64,000 nt of DNA from Arthrobacter globiformis. GTDB taxonomy: Bacteria > Actinomycetota > Actinomycetes > Actinomycetales > Micrococcaceae. The notes under the pieces were generated by a model. It worked only from the letters and a program-made list of their open reading frames with translations, had not been told where the DNA came from and did not search any database. Of the stretch, positions 16,819 to 25,633 are shown piece by piece (positions within the stretch are counted from its first letter, which is position 1; every line of letters begins with the position of its first letter). Position numbers and translations under genes: made by a program. Where the stretch lies: the NCBI RefSeq assembly GCF_030818015.1, contig NZ_JAUSZX010000001.1, positions 1,054,001 to 1,118,000 on the forward strand, in the 5' to 3' direction.

Positions 16819-17397
16819 CCGCCCCGTTCCTTGACCCGTCAGCAGCGTCGGGGCCCTTCCGCCAGATCCGGGCCAGCATCACACAGACCAGCCCCCCGGG
16901 AGCCCCGGCCGACGGGGTTGTTGCTGCTGTCATGGGCGTGCTGCCTTACGGATGGGCCCCCTCCGCCGCGGTTCTGGGGCCAGACGACGGAGGGGACGTA
17001 TGTGGGTTATTTGTTGGCACGGGAGGGCTGGGGGCCGGTGAGGACCACGGAGCCGGGGGCCCTGCCCGTGGTGGAGTTCGGGTGGCAACCCATGGTTGCG
17101 AACGTCCGTTTCTTGAAGGAGCCCGGCGTGCGGACTTCGTATGACCGGTCTTCGGTGCCGGTAATGAACACTCTGCCTTCGTTGACTCAAGGATCGATCG
17201 AGTGCCGCTCAATACTGGCTCAAGAAAATCTGTCCCGCGGCCGGCAATACAAGATTGGCTCAAGACTCAGGCGCTGGTGAGGAGTCCACCGGGATTCCAT
17301 TCCTGGGTGGACGGCCCCACCCGGTACACCGTGGACGTTTACGCCGAAGGGCGCCAAAGATGTGCCCTGCGCCTATCGGCGCCTGCGGGCGAAACCA
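16819..17397. other. Gene-poor region, possible decayed gene
   Basis: About 580 bp without a convincing intact gene, between the Hpt-like gene and tRNA-Thr. One plus-strand frame (about 16970-17170) reads like real protein (EGTYVGYLLAREGWGPVRTTEP, then VVEFGWQPMVANVRFL) but has no proper start and runs into unrelated sequence. GGCTCAAGA-like words recur at 17217 and 17257. It may be a remnant of a lost gene next to a tRNA; I cannot name it. Confidence 0.4.
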
Positions 17398-17442
17398 GCA
17401 AAAAACCCCGTACCGCCGCCGAACGAGCGACAATACGGGGTT
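17398..17442 (-). terminator. Rho-independent terminator of tRNA-Thr
   Basis: On the minus strand, AACCCCGTA and TACGGGGTT (17442-17434 and 17412-17404) form a 9-bp stem followed by a run of T (complement of 17400-17405). Confidence 0.8.
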
Positions 17443-17450
17443 CTTCCCGA

Positions 17451-17522
17451 GCTTCCTATCAGAATCGAACTGATGACCTTTTCATTACGAGTGAAACGCT
17501 CTACCGACTGAGCTAAGGAAGC
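17451..17522 (-). tRNA. tRNA-Thr (anticodon CGT)
   Basis: A 72-nt cloverleaf on the minus strand. The acceptor arms GCTTCCT/AGGAAGC pair perfectly, the D arm is GCTC...GAGC, the anticodon stem TTTCA/TGAAA encloses loop CTCGTAA (anticodon CGT, codon ACG), and the T arm ATCAG-TTCGATT-CTGAT is standard. CCA is not encoded. A terminator follows on the same strand. Confidence 0.95.
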
Positions 17523-17746
17523 ACCGCACCAATCAGCCGGGAAACCGGCCGGTTCATGCAAGAGACAACTGTAATAGAGTCCCCGCGTCCGGGTCAAAAT
17601 GAGCGACCCGCGGGCTGAGATTGACGTTGGCGGGACGTTCATTCCGCCGTCGGATCCGGTTCAGGCCTACAACAGCAACGGCCGCCATGCTGGCTCCAAC
17701 AGTGTGGCGCAGCATGCCTGCGCGCCAGCGGCAAAGGAGCTCGACC

Positions 17747-18514
17747 ATGACACCAGACAGCGCAATCTCAACCCGTGGCGCACTACGCACTGCCCCCGCG
17801 GCGGATGCGGACGCGGCGGACCATGGCCAGCCCGTCCTGCTGGCGGTGCTGGCCATGGTGGGAACCACCGTGTACGACGGCGGCCTCACGGACCGCGCGA
17901 TGTCCCGCACGCTGGTGGAGCAGGGAGTTCCGGCCGGCTCGGCGCGCTTTGAAGGCATGCTGCGCTACGCGAGGGAGCGTTCCGGCATCTCGCGGATGAC
18001 GGTTTTCGGCGAACTGTTCGACGACCCCCAGGCGGCTGCCAGCGCCAACAGGAAGTTTGAGCTGAACTGCGACGAACTCATCGCCGACGGCGGAGTACGG
18101 GCCGTCCCCGGGGCGGAGGACACCATCGGCTGGCTGCGGGACGCCGGCATCAAGGTCTGCCTGGCCACCGGCTTCGGGCGCCACACGCAGAACATGGTGC
18201 TGGAATCGCTGGGTTGGATGGGCTTGGCCGACCTCAGCCTGTGCCCCGCGGACGCCGGCCGGGGCAGGCCCTTCCCGGACATGGTGCTGACGGCGGTCCT
18301 GGCCCTCGACATCGACGACGTCCGGAAAGTGGCCGTGGTGGGGGACTCCGCCGCGGACATCCATTCGGGCCTGCGCGCCGGGGCCTCGGTGGCGGCGGGG
18401 GTCCTGACAGGGTCGAACTCCGAGGCGGCGCTTCGCAGCGCGGGTGCCACTGACGTCGTGCCCTCCATCAAGGACTTTCCGGCCCTCCTGGAGCGGCGGG
18501 CATCCCGGCCCTGA
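17747..18514 (+). CDS. HAD-superfamily phosphonatase-like protein, nucleophile Asp replaced
   Basis: A 255-residue protein of the phosphonatase-like HAD branch: motif I region VLAMVGTTVYDGG, motif II CLATGFGR and motif IV VVGDSAADIHSG are all recognisable. In active members motif I reads D-x-x-G-T-T; here the nucleophile position is Ala36 (codon GCC at 17852-17854), which should abolish the phospho-aspartyl chemistry. The ATG at 17747 is supported by AAAGGAG 7 bp upstream; the longer upstream frame is noise. Either an inactive family member, a recent mutation or a sequence error. Confidence 0.88.
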   Translation: MTPDSAISTRGALRTAPAADADAADHGQPVLLAVLAMVGTTVYDGGLTDRAMSRTLVEQGVPAGSARFEGMLRYARERSGISRMTVFGELFDDPQAAASANRKFELNCDELIADGGVRAVPGAEDTIGWLRDAGIKVCLATGFGRHTQNMVLESLGWMGLADLSLCPADAGRGRPFPDMVLTAVLALDIDDVRKVAVVGDSAADIHSGLRAGASVAAGVLTGSNSEAALRSAGATDVVPSIKDFPALLERRASRP

Positions 18515-18586
18515 GGCTCCAGAGCACTGAAGCGCAGGACGGCGGCGTTGCGGCTGTTGCTGTACCGGCCGGCACCGCCGCAGGGG

Positions 18587-20161
18587 TCAGCAGACGGTGT
18601 TGTCCGCCGGTGCCTTTCCGTCAACCAGGTACTTGTCCACAGCGTTGCTGATGCAGCTGTTGGACCTGCCGTAGGCGGTGTGGCCCTCGCCCTTGAAGGT
18701 CAGCAGGGACGCGTTGCCCAGCTGCTTCCGCAGTTCGCTGGCCCATTCCACCGGCGTTGCCGGGTCGCCGGTGGTACCGACGACGACGATGGGTGCGGAA
18801 CCGCTGTACTTGACGGCGGACGGGGTGCGGACATTCTTGTACGGCCAGTCGGCGCAGTTCGCACCTCCGTAGGCGAAGAAGTACCCCAGGGTGGGGGAGG
18901 CCTCGAGGAGCCGCTGCTCTTCTGCGCGCATGGCCGCGGGATCGCTGCTAGTGGGGTAGTCGAGGCAGTTGATGGCGCCGAAGGCCAACGCCGTGTTGGA
19001 GGTGTACTTGCCGTTGGGGGAGCGGTCTGCGCCCAGGTCGGCCAGGCGGAGCATGGGGCTGACATCGCCCTTCAGGGCGGCGTCCAGTGCCTGGGTCAGG
19101 GCCGGCCAGCTTTCGTTGCCGTACATCGGCACAATGAGGCCGCTGACGAAGAGGTTGCCGCCCACCAGTCTGCCGTCCGTGGCAGTGCGGGGAGTCTGGA
19201 CCACGGAAGTGATGAGGTCGCGGATCTGCTGGAGGCCGTCGTCGACCGTGCCGCTCAGGGGACAGCCTTCCTCGCCGAGGCAATGTTCAACGTAGGCGCG
19301 CAGCGCCTTTTCGAACGCCCGTGCCTGGCCCAGGGTCAGGTCCTCGGCGCTGAGCGAGGGGTCAATGGCGCCGTCGAGGACCATGCGCCCCACGTTCTCA
19401 GGGAACAGGGAAGCGTACGTGGAACCGAGGAAGGTCCCGTACGAAAAGCCCATGTAGTTCAGCTTGGAGTCGTTGAGCACAGCACGCAGGACGTCCAGAT
19501 CCTTGGCCGCGCTGACGGTGTCGATGTGCCCGAGCACGGGCCCGGTCTGTTCTGCGCACTTGGCCGCGATGGCCTTGTTGTCGGCGAGAAGCGTGGCCAG
19601 CCCTGCATCGGTTTCCGGCGTGTAGATCTTGGCCCGGGCCTCGTCCCGCTCCTTGTCGGTGAGGCAGGTGACAGGCGCGGAACGCTTGACGCCGCGCGGA
19701 TCGAAGCCCACGAGGTCGTAGTTGGCGCGCACACTCTCGGAGAAGTGGCTGTTGCCGGCGTCCCTGACGAAGTCGTAGCCGGACGCGCCGGGGCCGCCGG
19801 GGTTGACCAGCAGACTGCCCTTCTTGTCCCCGGTGCTGGCGATCTTCACCGCAGCCAGTTCAATGGTGTCGCCGTCAGGCTTCGCGTAATCGACAGGCAC
19901 CTTGACCTTGGCGCACTGCAGCTTGTCCTCGCAGGGCTCCCAAACGATCCTCTGGGAGTAATAGGCCTTCAGCCCCTTGGGGGCGGCCGCCGCTATGGAG
20001 GGATCGGCCTGTCCCGTGGAGCCGTTCTGGGAGGACTCGTCCTTGGACGGGCCCAGGGCACTGCACGATGCCAGCAGTACGGCCAGCGCCATGGCGCCGG
20101 CCGCCCGCATCCCGGCCGCGAGGGTCCGGGGTCGCGAGGGCAGAGGCGGTGCAGACATCAT
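18587..20161 (-). CDS. Secreted alpha/beta-hydrolase lipoprotein (tripeptidyl aminopeptidase-like)
   Basis: A 524-residue exported hydrolase. The signal peptide ends in lipobox LLASC (Cys33). The hydrolase core shows the oxyanion segment NPGGPGASG, the nucleophile elbow GFSYGT (Ser240), the catalytic Asp region VVGTTGDPATP and the His region GEGHTAYG, then the C-terminal cap typical of the SCO7095/tripeptidyl aminopeptidase family. It probably removes short peptides from the N-terminus of secreted proteins. AAGGAG lies 7 bp before the ATG at 20161. Confidence 0.92.
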   Translation of the reverse strand: MMSAPPLPSRPRTLAAGMRAAGAMALAVLLASCSALGPSKDESSQNGSTGQADPSIAAAAPKGLKAYYSQRIVWEPCEDKLQCAKVKVPVDYAKPDGDTIELAAVKIASTGDKKGSLLVNPGGPGASGYDFVRDAGNSHFSESVRANYDLVGFDPRGVKRSAPVTCLTDKERDEARAKIYTPETDAGLATLLADNKAIAAKCAEQTGPVLGHIDTVSAAKDLDVLRAVLNDSKLNYMGFSYGTFLGSTYASLFPENVGRMVLDGAIDPSLSAEDLTLGQARAFEKALRAYVEHCLGEEGCPLSGTVDDGLQQIRDLITSVVQTPRTATDGRLVGGNLFVSGLIVPMYGNESWPALTQALDAALKGDVSPMLRLADLGADRSPNGKYTSNTALAFGAINCLDYPTSSDPAAMRAEEQRLLEASPTLGYFFAYGGANCADWPYKNVRTPSAVKYSGSAPIVVVGTTGDPATPVEWASELRKQLGNASLLTFKGEGHTAYGRSNSCISNAVDKYLVDGKAPADNTVC

Positions 20162-20218
20162 GCGGTTTCTCCTTGTGGGCGGGGCCAGCTCGGTCAGGCA
20201 AATGGCGGGGGTACGTGG

Positions 20219-21364
20219 CTACTGGATCAGGCTTGCGGCCATTGACTCTACGGCCAACAGCGGAGCGACGTTGGTGGTGGTGATTCGCTTGCGGGCGTTG
20301 TTAATGGCGTCCATCCGGGCGAGGGTCACTTCGGGCCCGGACCTTTGGGCAAACTCTTCCAGCTCGCTCCTCAACTCAACGTTCACCAGTTCCACGGCGT
20401 TCCCCAGCTGGATGATCAGGACGTCCCGGTAGAACGAGAGGAGGTCGGTCAGTGTCCGGTCCAGGGAATCGGTGACCGAGCGCTTGGCGCGCCGCTTTTG
20501 ATCGTCCTCCAGCTGCTTCACCTGGCTGCGCATGGCGGGCGGCAGGGTGCCGGTCTCGGGGGCGCCGAGGGTGGCCAGCAATGCGGCCTTTTCGGCGGCG
20601 TCACGTTCCTCGTTGGAGCTCGTGGCCTCTTCGGTGGCGATCTTGACGAGTTTGTCAGCCATCATCACGGCGGCCGTGATGCCCCGCAGCCCCAGCGGGA
20701 ACCGGACGGTCTCCAACCGCCGTTCCCGGGCCGCGGCGTCGCGGGCCAGACGCCGGGCGATGCCCACGTGGCTCTGCGCTGCCCGGGCGGCACGCTCGGC
20801 AAGGGCCGGATCCACGCCGTCGCGCTTCACCAGCAGGGCCGCGACGTCGGCGGCCGGCGGCAGGCGCAGCGCCACCGCACGGCACCTCGACCGGATGGTC
20901 ACCAGGACGTCCGCGGGGGATGGAGCACACAGCATCCAGATGGTGCGTGGAGTGGGCTCCTCGATGGCCTTGAGCAGCACGTTGGTGGTGCGCTCTGCCA
21001 TGCGGTCGGCGTCCTCCACCACGATGATCCGCCAGCGCGCCGACGACGGCCGGTTGCCGGCCGTGGCCACGAGTTCGCGCGCCTCTTCAATGGTGATGGT
21101 CACCTTTTCGGTGCGGACAAAGGAGACGTCGGCGTGGGTTTCACCCAGGATGGTCAGGCACGCCGGGCAGGTGCCGCAGCCGCGCATGGTGACGTCGTCC
21201 CGGTCGCAGTTCAGTGCGGCGGCGAAAGCTTTTGCGGCATTTGAACGCCCCGAACCCGGAGGCCCGGTGAACAGCCAGGCGTGTGTTAGCCCCTCACCCA
21301 TGGATGCTTGCCGCAGCTGGGCGACGACGGCTGGCTGCCCCTGCAGGTCATCCCAGACGGTCAT
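20219..21364 (-). CDS. holB: DNA polymerase III subunit delta'
   Basis: A 381-residue clamp-loader subunit. AAA+ P-loop GPPGSGRS (34-41) has Arg where an active ATPase has Lys, as expected for delta'. A zinc module is formed by Cys53, Cys63, Cys66 and Cys69, and VVEDADRMAERTTNVLLKAIEEP is the typical central part. The ATG at 21364 overlaps the correct tmk stop (TGA at 21363-21361), the normal actinobacterial tmk-holB arrangement. Because tmk carries a frameshift, the open frame continues upstream into tmk codons; that extension is an artefact. Confidence 0.95.
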   Translation of the reverse strand: MTVWDDLQGQPAVVAQLRQASMGEGLTHAWLFTGPPGSGRSNAAKAFAAALNCDRDDVTMRGCGTCPACLTILGETHADVSFVRTEKVTITIEEARELVATAGNRPSSARWRIIVVEDADRMAERTTNVLLKAIEEPTPRTIWMLCAPSPADVLVTIRSRCRAVALRLPPAADVAALLVKRDGVDPALAERAARAAQSHVGIARRLARDAAARERRLETVRFPLGLRGITAAVMMADKLVKIATEEATSSNEERDAAEKAALLATLGAPETGTLPPAMRSQVKQLEDDQKRRAKRSVTDSLDRTLTDLLSFYRDVLIIQLGNAVELVNVELRSELEEFAQRSGPEVTLARMDAINNARKRITTTNVAPLLAVESMAASLIQ

Positions 21365-22015
21365 GGCCGCCTGCCGGTTGCCGAAAGAAGCTGCTCGACG
21401 CGCTCCAGGATCAGTCCCGCGATCTCCTCGACGGGCAGCCCTGCCTCCAGCACCAGGTAACTCTCCGGCCTGGCCTGGGCGAGGTCCAGGAACGCCTGCC
21501 GGTATCCGGGCGTGAAACTCGTCGGCTTCTGATTCCAGCCGGTCCTCGGCAGCATCCCCGGCGGTGCGGCGGCTGCGTCCCTCGGCCGGGTGGACATCCA
21601 GGAGCACAGTCAGGTCCGGCTGCAGCCCGGAGGTGGCCCATTCGTTAACGCTCCGGACGGCGTCCGTCCCGAGGCCGCGGCCGGCGCCCTGATAGGCCAC
21701 CGAGGAGTCAATGTAGCGGTCCGTCAGCACCACCTCGCCGCGGGCCAGGGCGGGCCTGATGACCTGGCTGGCGTGCGCGGCCCGGGAGGCGGCGAAGATC
21801 AGGGCCTCGGTGTGGGCGTCGATGTGGCCGTGGCCGTGATCCAGCACCAGGGAACGGAGCTTCTCGCCGATGGGCGTACCTCCGGGTTCCCGGGTGCGCA
21901 GCACGGTGAGGCCGCGCGATTCCAGCGAGCCGGCCAGCCGGGCCGCCTGCGTCGACTTGCCGGCACCGTCACCGCCCTCGAAGGCGATGAAAAGTCCGGA
22001 ACTCTGCATATTCAC
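21361..22015 (-). pseudogene. tmk: Thymidylate kinase, frameshifted
   Basis: The N-terminal part is a normal dTMP kinase: P-loop EGGDGAGKST, VLTDRYIDSSVAYQGAGRGLG and the lid segment RRTAGDAAEDRLESE. After about residue 169 (DEFHARI) the frame changes: the expected C-terminus RQAFLDLAQARPESYLVLEAG, ending ERVEQLLSATGRRP, lies in another frame. One extra base around 21496-21508 (minus-strand CGGATACCGG) explains it. Without correction, translation runs on into holB. tmk is normally essential, so a sequencing error is most likely. The GTG at 22015 is chosen because TAGGCT ends 6 bp upstream. Confidence 0.85.
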
Positions 22016-22021
22016 TTATCC

Positions 22022-22027
22022 AGCCTA
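22022..22027 (-). promoter_or_regulatory. -10 element, leaderless start of tmk
   Basis: TAGGCT on the minus strand, then GGATAA and the GTG at 22015. Confidence 0.55.
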
Positions 22028-22112
22028 CCGATTTCCACCGACGAAAATGCCCGGCGCCTGCTTCTGCACCTCGCCAGAAGCAGCCATTTTCCCAGCAGGC
22101 AGGCACCCAACG

Positions 22113-22118
22113 TACCCT
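22113..22118 (+). promoter_or_regulatory. -10 element, leaderless start of the trans-sulfuration gene
   Basis: TACCCT, then TTGACC and the ATG at 22125. Confidence 0.4.
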
Positions 22119-22124
22119 TTGACC

Positions 22125-23309
22125 ATGAGTCTTTCCGATCAGCACGCGGCCTCCCTGTCTGCCGAAACAGTGGTGGTGGCCGCCGGCCGTCCGCCCCGCG
22201 AACACGATGCGCCCGTCAACCCGCCCATCGTGCTCTCCTCCACTTACTTCGGCACCGGCACGCTCGACGACGGCGACCGGGGCTACGGCCGCTACTCGAA
22301 CCCCACATGGGACCCGTTCGAGGAAGCGCTCGGCCAGCTCGAGGGCGCGTCGCTGCCGGGTCTGCTGTACTCCTCCGGCCTGGCAGCGGTCAGCTCCGCG
22401 CTCTCCCTGATCCCCAACGGGGGCGTCCTGGTCATGCCGTCCCACAGCTATTCGGGATCGCTGGTCATGGCCGCCGAGCTTGCAGAAAAGGGGCTCCTCG
22501 AGCTTCGCACCGTGGATATCGCGGACACCGAGGCGGTCCGGGCCCAGATTGCCCCGCAGGCCGGCAAAGCGGCGGACATGCTGTGGCTGGAAAGCCCCAC
22601 CAACCCGATGCTCGGCATCGCAGACATCCGGGCCCTGACGCAGGCCGCTCATGACGCCGGCGCCGTCGTCGTCACGGACAATACCTTCTCCACCCCTCTG
22701 GTGCAGCAGCCGCTCAGCTTCGGATCCGACGTCGTTCTTCACTCGGTGACCAAGTACCTGGCCGGCCACTCCGACGTGGTACTGGGCGCCCTGGTGACCT
22801 CTGATGCGAAACTACGCGAAACCCTCCTTCACCACCGCATCATCCACGGCGGAATCGCCGGACCCTTCGAAGCGTGGCTGGCGCTGCGCGGACTGCGGAC
22901 CCTGGCCCTTCGGATTGAGCGTTCGCAGGCCTCGGCAGCGGTGCTCGCCGAGCGGCTCAGCGCGCACCCGGCCTTGGAGAGTGTGCGGTACCCGGGCCTG
23001 GTGTCGGACCCTGGCCACGATCTGGCCAAGTCACAGATGAGTGGCTTCGGTTCGATTCTCTGCGTCCAGGTTGCCGCTGCCGGCGGGCTCAGCGCTTCCG
23101 AAACCGCGGACAAACTGGTCCGTGCCCTGAACCTGTGGCTGCCGGCCACGTCCCTTGGCGGGGTTGAGTCGCTCATCGAGCGGCGGCGCCGGCATGCCGC
23201 GGAACCGGTCAGTGTCCCGGAGAACCTGGTCCGGCTGAGTGTCGGCATCGAAAACGTCGAGGACCTCTGGGCCGATTTGAAGCAGGCGCTGGACGCGCTG
23301 GACAGATAG
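22125..23309 (+). CDS. Trans-sulfuration family PLP enzyme (cystathionine gamma-lyase/synthase-like)
   Basis: A 394-residue PLP enzyme of the Cys/Met metabolism family. Visible are YGRYSNPTWDPFEEAL with the phosphate-binding Tyr/Arg, WLESPTNP (about 154-161), VVTDNTFSTP with the ring-binding Asp, and the PLP lysine in SVTKYLAGHSD (Lys210). It probably breaks down or makes cystathionine; lyase, synthase and methionine gamma-lyase cannot be separated by eye. It is divergent from tmk, and the upstream frame extension is a shadow of tmk. TACCCT ends 6 bp before the ATG. Confidence 0.92.
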   Translation: MSLSDQHAASLSAETVVVAAGRPPREHDAPVNPPIVLSSTYFGTGTLDDGDRGYGRYSNPTWDPFEEALGQLEGASLPGLLYSSGLAAVSSALSLIPNGGVLVMPSHSYSGSLVMAAELAEKGLLELRTVDIADTEAVRAQIAPQAGKAADMLWLESPTNPMLGIADIRALTQAAHDAGAVVVTDNTFSTPLVQQPLSFGSDVVLHSVTKYLAGHSDVVLGALVTSDAKLRETLLHHRIIHGGIAGPFEAWLALRGLRTLALRIERSQASAAVLAERLSAHPALESVRYPGLVSDPGHDLAKSQMSGFGSILCVQVAAAGGLSASETADKLVRALNLWLPATSLGGVESLIERRRRHAAEPVSVPENLVRLSVGIENVEDLWADLKQALDALDR

Positions 23310-23312
23310 GCT
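23307..23312 (+). promoter_or_regulatory. -10 element, leaderless start of the DUF2516 gene
   Basis: TAGGCT overlaps the stop codon of the previous gene; GGGCTG and the GTG at 23319 follow. Confidence 0.5.
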
Positions 23313-23318
23313 GGGCTG

Positions 23319-23675
23319 GTGGACGGACGACTACTGATTTTCTACGTTGAGAGCACGGTCTACTACATCCTGGGGCTGATAGCACTGGCCCTTGAGGTGT
23401 GGGCCTTCTTTGACTGTGTCCGCCACCGGCCCAATGCCTTCGAGGCTGTAGGCAAGCGCACCAAGACGTTCTGGCTGGCACTGACCGGCGGCAGCCTGGC
23501 CGTCGGAGCGCTGTCCGTGCTTGGCGGCGGAGCGAGCGGCCTCCTCGGCCCGCTCGGCCTGTTTGGCCTCGGAGCCGTGGTGGCAGCCTCCGTTTACCTG
23601 GCCGACGTCCGGCCGGCCGTGAAGGACGCCGGCCGTGGCGGCAGCCGGAACATGGGCCCGTACGGCCCCTGGTAA
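23319..23675 (+). CDS. DUF2516 family membrane protein
   Basis: A 118-residue actinobacterial membrane protein with three hydrophobic segments (about 7-31, 50-70, 74-93) and the family pattern LIALALEVWAFFDCVRHRPNAFEAVGKRTKTFWL. Function unknown. The GTG at 23319 lies 9 bp after the upstream stop, with a -10 hexamer placed for a leaderless transcript. The last codons (GPYGPW) belong to a 21-bp unit that is repeated directly after the stop. Confidence 0.9.
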   Translation: MDGRLLIFYVESTVYYILGLIALALEVWAFFDCVRHRPNAFEAVGKRTKTFWLALTGGSLAVGALSVLGGGASGLLGPLGLFGLGAVVAASVYLADVRPAVKDAGRGGSRNMGPYGPW

Positions 23676-23808
23676 TCCCCGTACGGCCCCTGGTAATCCC
23701 CACCGGCCCCCTCGGCTCGCAAGCTCACCCAGGGAACCCTGCCGACGTGGGCCCACCACCGGCCCCCTCGGCTCGCAAGCTCGCCCGGGGAACCCTGCCG
23801 GCGTGGCC
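23659..23808. repeat. Tandem intergenic repeats (two families)
   Basis: First, about 21 bp (GTACGGCCCCTGGTAATCCCC) occurs twice in tandem, the first copy inside the end of the DUF2516 gene. Then a unit of about 56 bp beginning CACCGGCCCCCTCGGCTCGC occurs twice (23701-23756 and 23757-23808). A third, inverted copy of the 56-bp unit lies at 38698-38753, so this is an interspersed element. Confidence 0.75.
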
Positions 23809-23832
23809 AGGCGTTAATCTCCGCCCAAGGCG

Positions 23833-24654
23833 TTAGCCTGGCGCCACGGCTTCCCAGCCGACGGTAAGTTCCCCCAGCCGCCAACGCGAAGGACCATCCT
23901 GCACCGGCCACCCGCCGTCGAGCAGTGCCCGGCACATGGCCGTCCACCGTTGCCGGTTTCCGAACGGCGCCAGCGGCGCCGCCTCGAGCCAGGCCCGGTC
24001 CTTCGCCTGCAGCAGTGTGTGGATGCGTTCGCCGGGAACATTGCGGTGGATGAGGGCTTTTGGCAAGCGTTCCGCGATCTCGGACGGCAGCACGAAACTC
24101 CCGAACCGCACTGACATGGTGAGGCTGAGCGGACGCTCGGCATCGAGGGCAATCCACACGGAGCGCCGGCCAATCTCGTCGCACGTCCCGTCGATGAACA
24201 GGCCATCCGGAGCCAGCCTGCCCTGCACCAGTTCCCAGATGCCGCGGACGTCCGCCTCCTCGTACTGCCGCAGCACGTTGAACGCGCGCACAAACACCGG
24301 GTTCCCGGGCACCGGAAGTTCGAATCCTCCATTGTGGAAACTCAGGCCTGGGCGCTCCAGGGCCTTCGCCGCGCGCACCCGTTCCGGTTCGATTTCGATC
24401 CCGCAGACGCGCACGTCCGGCCGTACCGCCCGGAGCCGTTCAAAGAGTTCGACGGCGGTGGCCGGCGAGGCGCCGTAGCCCAAGTCCACCACGAGCGGGT
24501 CAGCGGCCCTCCGGAGCCGCCAGGCCTGCGGCCCCGCCAGCCACCGGTCCAGCCGGCGCATGCGGTTCGGGTTGGTGGTGCCGCGGGTCACGTTCCCCAC
24601 CGGCCTGCCCCGGCTGCTCTGGCTGGTCACCACCCGTTCTGCTTTCTGCACCAC
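23833..24654 (-). CDS. SAM-dependent class I methyltransferase
   Basis: A 273-residue Rossmann-fold methyltransferase: SAM motif [22 protein letters not shown], acidic loop [14 protein letters not shown] and motif region [22 protein letters not shown]. The segment [18 protein letters not shown] is a typical strand-4 region. The substrate is unknown. TAGGCT ends 6 bp before the GTG at 24654, giving a leaderless start. It is divergent from gpmA. Confidence 0.88.
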   Translation of the reverse strand: MVQKAERVVTSQSSRGRPVGNVTRGTTNPNRMRRLDRWLAGPQAWRLRRAADPLVVDLGYGASPATAVELFERLRAVRPDVRVCGIEIEPERVRAAKALERPGLSFHNGGFELPVPGNPVFVRAFNVLRQYEEADVRGIWELVQGRLAPDGLFIDGTCDEIGRRSVWIALDAERPLSLTMSVRFGSFVLPSEIAERLPKALIHRNVPGERIHTLLQAKDRAWLEAAPLAPFGNRQRWTAMCRALLDGGWPVQDGPSRWRLGELTVGWEAVAPG

Positions 24655-24660
24655 GGTCCC

Positions 24661-24666
24661 AGCCTA
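24661..24666 (-). promoter_or_regulatory. -10 element, leaderless start of the methyltransferase gene
   Basis: TAGGCT on the minus strand, then GGGACC and the GTG at 24654. Confidence 0.55.
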
Positions 24667-24759
24667 TCGGGCGCGCCTTCCCGGGCCTCGGGTGCGGCCG
24701 ACGCTTTGGCGGCCCCTGCCGCGTGATGTAACTCTCGGCACCCGCGGGCCGCGCTCGGC

Positions 24760-24765
24760 TAGGAT
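24760..24765 (+). promoter_or_regulatory. -10 element, leaderless start of gpmA
   Basis: TAGGAT, then AAAAATC and the ATG at 24773; there is no ribosome site in between. Confidence 0.55.
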
Positions 24766-24772
24766 AAAAATC

Positions 24773-25519
24773 ATGACTTACAAGCTGATTCTGCTGCGCC
24801 ACGGCCACAGCGAATGGAACGCCAAGAACCTGTTCACCGGCTGGGTGGACGTTGACCTGAACGACCAGGGCCGCGAGGAAGCAGCACGCGGTGGAGAGCT
24901 GCTGGTTGAGAACAACGTTCTCCCGGACATCCTCTACACCTCGCTCCTGAAGCGGGCCATCAACACGGCCAATATCTCCCTGGACAAGGCCGACCGTGGC
25001 TGGATCCCCGTCAAGCGCGACTGGCGACTCAACGAGCGCCACTACGGTGCACTGCAGGGCAAGGACAAGGCCCAGACCCTGGCCGAATTCGGTGAGGACC
25101 AGTTCATGCTGTGGCGCCGTTCCTACGACACCCCGCCGCCGCCCCTGGACGACAGCAGCGAGTTTTCCCAGTCCCGCGATCCGCGCTACGCGGACCTCGG
25201 CGATGAACTGCCCCGCACCGAGTGCCTCAAGGACGTCCTGATCCGCCTGCTCCCATACTGGGAGTCGGACATCAAGGAAGACCTGAAGGCCGGCAAGACC
25301 GTCCTGGTCACCGCCCACGGCAACTCCCTGCGCGCCCTGGTCAAGCACCTGGACGGCATCAGCGACGACGCCATCGCCAGCCTGAACATCCCCACCGGCA
25401 TCCCGCTGGTCTACGACCTGGACGAGAACTTCCAGCCGATCACCCGCGGCGGAACGTACCTCGATCCGGACGCTGCGGCGGAGGCCATTCTGGCAGTGGC
25501 CAACCAGGGCAAAAAGTAG
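24773..25519 (+). CDS. gpmA: 2,3-bisphosphoglycerate-dependent phosphoglycerate mutase
   Basis: A 248-residue glycolytic enzyme interconverting 3- and 2-phosphoglycerate. The phospho-histidine motif [10 protein letters not shown] (His10), the [10 protein letters not shown] segment (Glu88) and the second histidine in [17 protein letters not shown] are all intact. Length is normal for the family. TAGGAT ends 7 bp before the ATG and no ribosome site is seen, so translation is probably leaderless. The gene ends at a strong bidirectional terminator shared with phoU. Confidence 0.97.
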   Translation: MTYKLILLRHGHSEWNAKNLFTGWVDVDLNDQGREEAARGGELLVENNVLPDILYTSLLKRAINTANISLDKADRGWIPVKRDWRLNERHYGALQGKDKAQTLAEFGEDQFMLWRRSYDTPPPPLDDSSEFSQSRDPRYADLGDELPRTECLKDVLIRLLPYWESDIKEDLKAGKTVLVTAHGNSLRALVKHLDGISDDAIASLNIPTGIPLVYDLDENFQPITRGGTYLDPDAAAEAILAVANQGKK

Positions 25520-25556
25520 CCCGCTGCTCGCCGCTGATTGAGCCTTTCGAAACCAA

Positions 25557-25609
25557 AAACGGACGACGCCGGATGGTCACCTCAGGTGACCAGCCGGCGT
25601 CGTCCGTTT
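25557..25609. terminator. Bidirectional terminator between gpmA and phoU
   Basis: Long stem AAACGGACGACGCCGG-A-TGGTCACCT with AGGTGACCA-GCCGGCGTCGTCCGTTT; A-rich on the left and TTTGTGTTGCTT on the right, so it can work on both strands. Confidence 0.9.
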
Positions 25610-25633
25610 GTGTTGCTTAGCCTATTCGACGGG

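Noticed and set aside
20219..22015. A natural Tmk-HolB fusion protein
   Set aside because: The joining segment is out-of-frame Tmk sequence, and the true Tmk C-terminus and stop exist in another frame overlapping the holB start.
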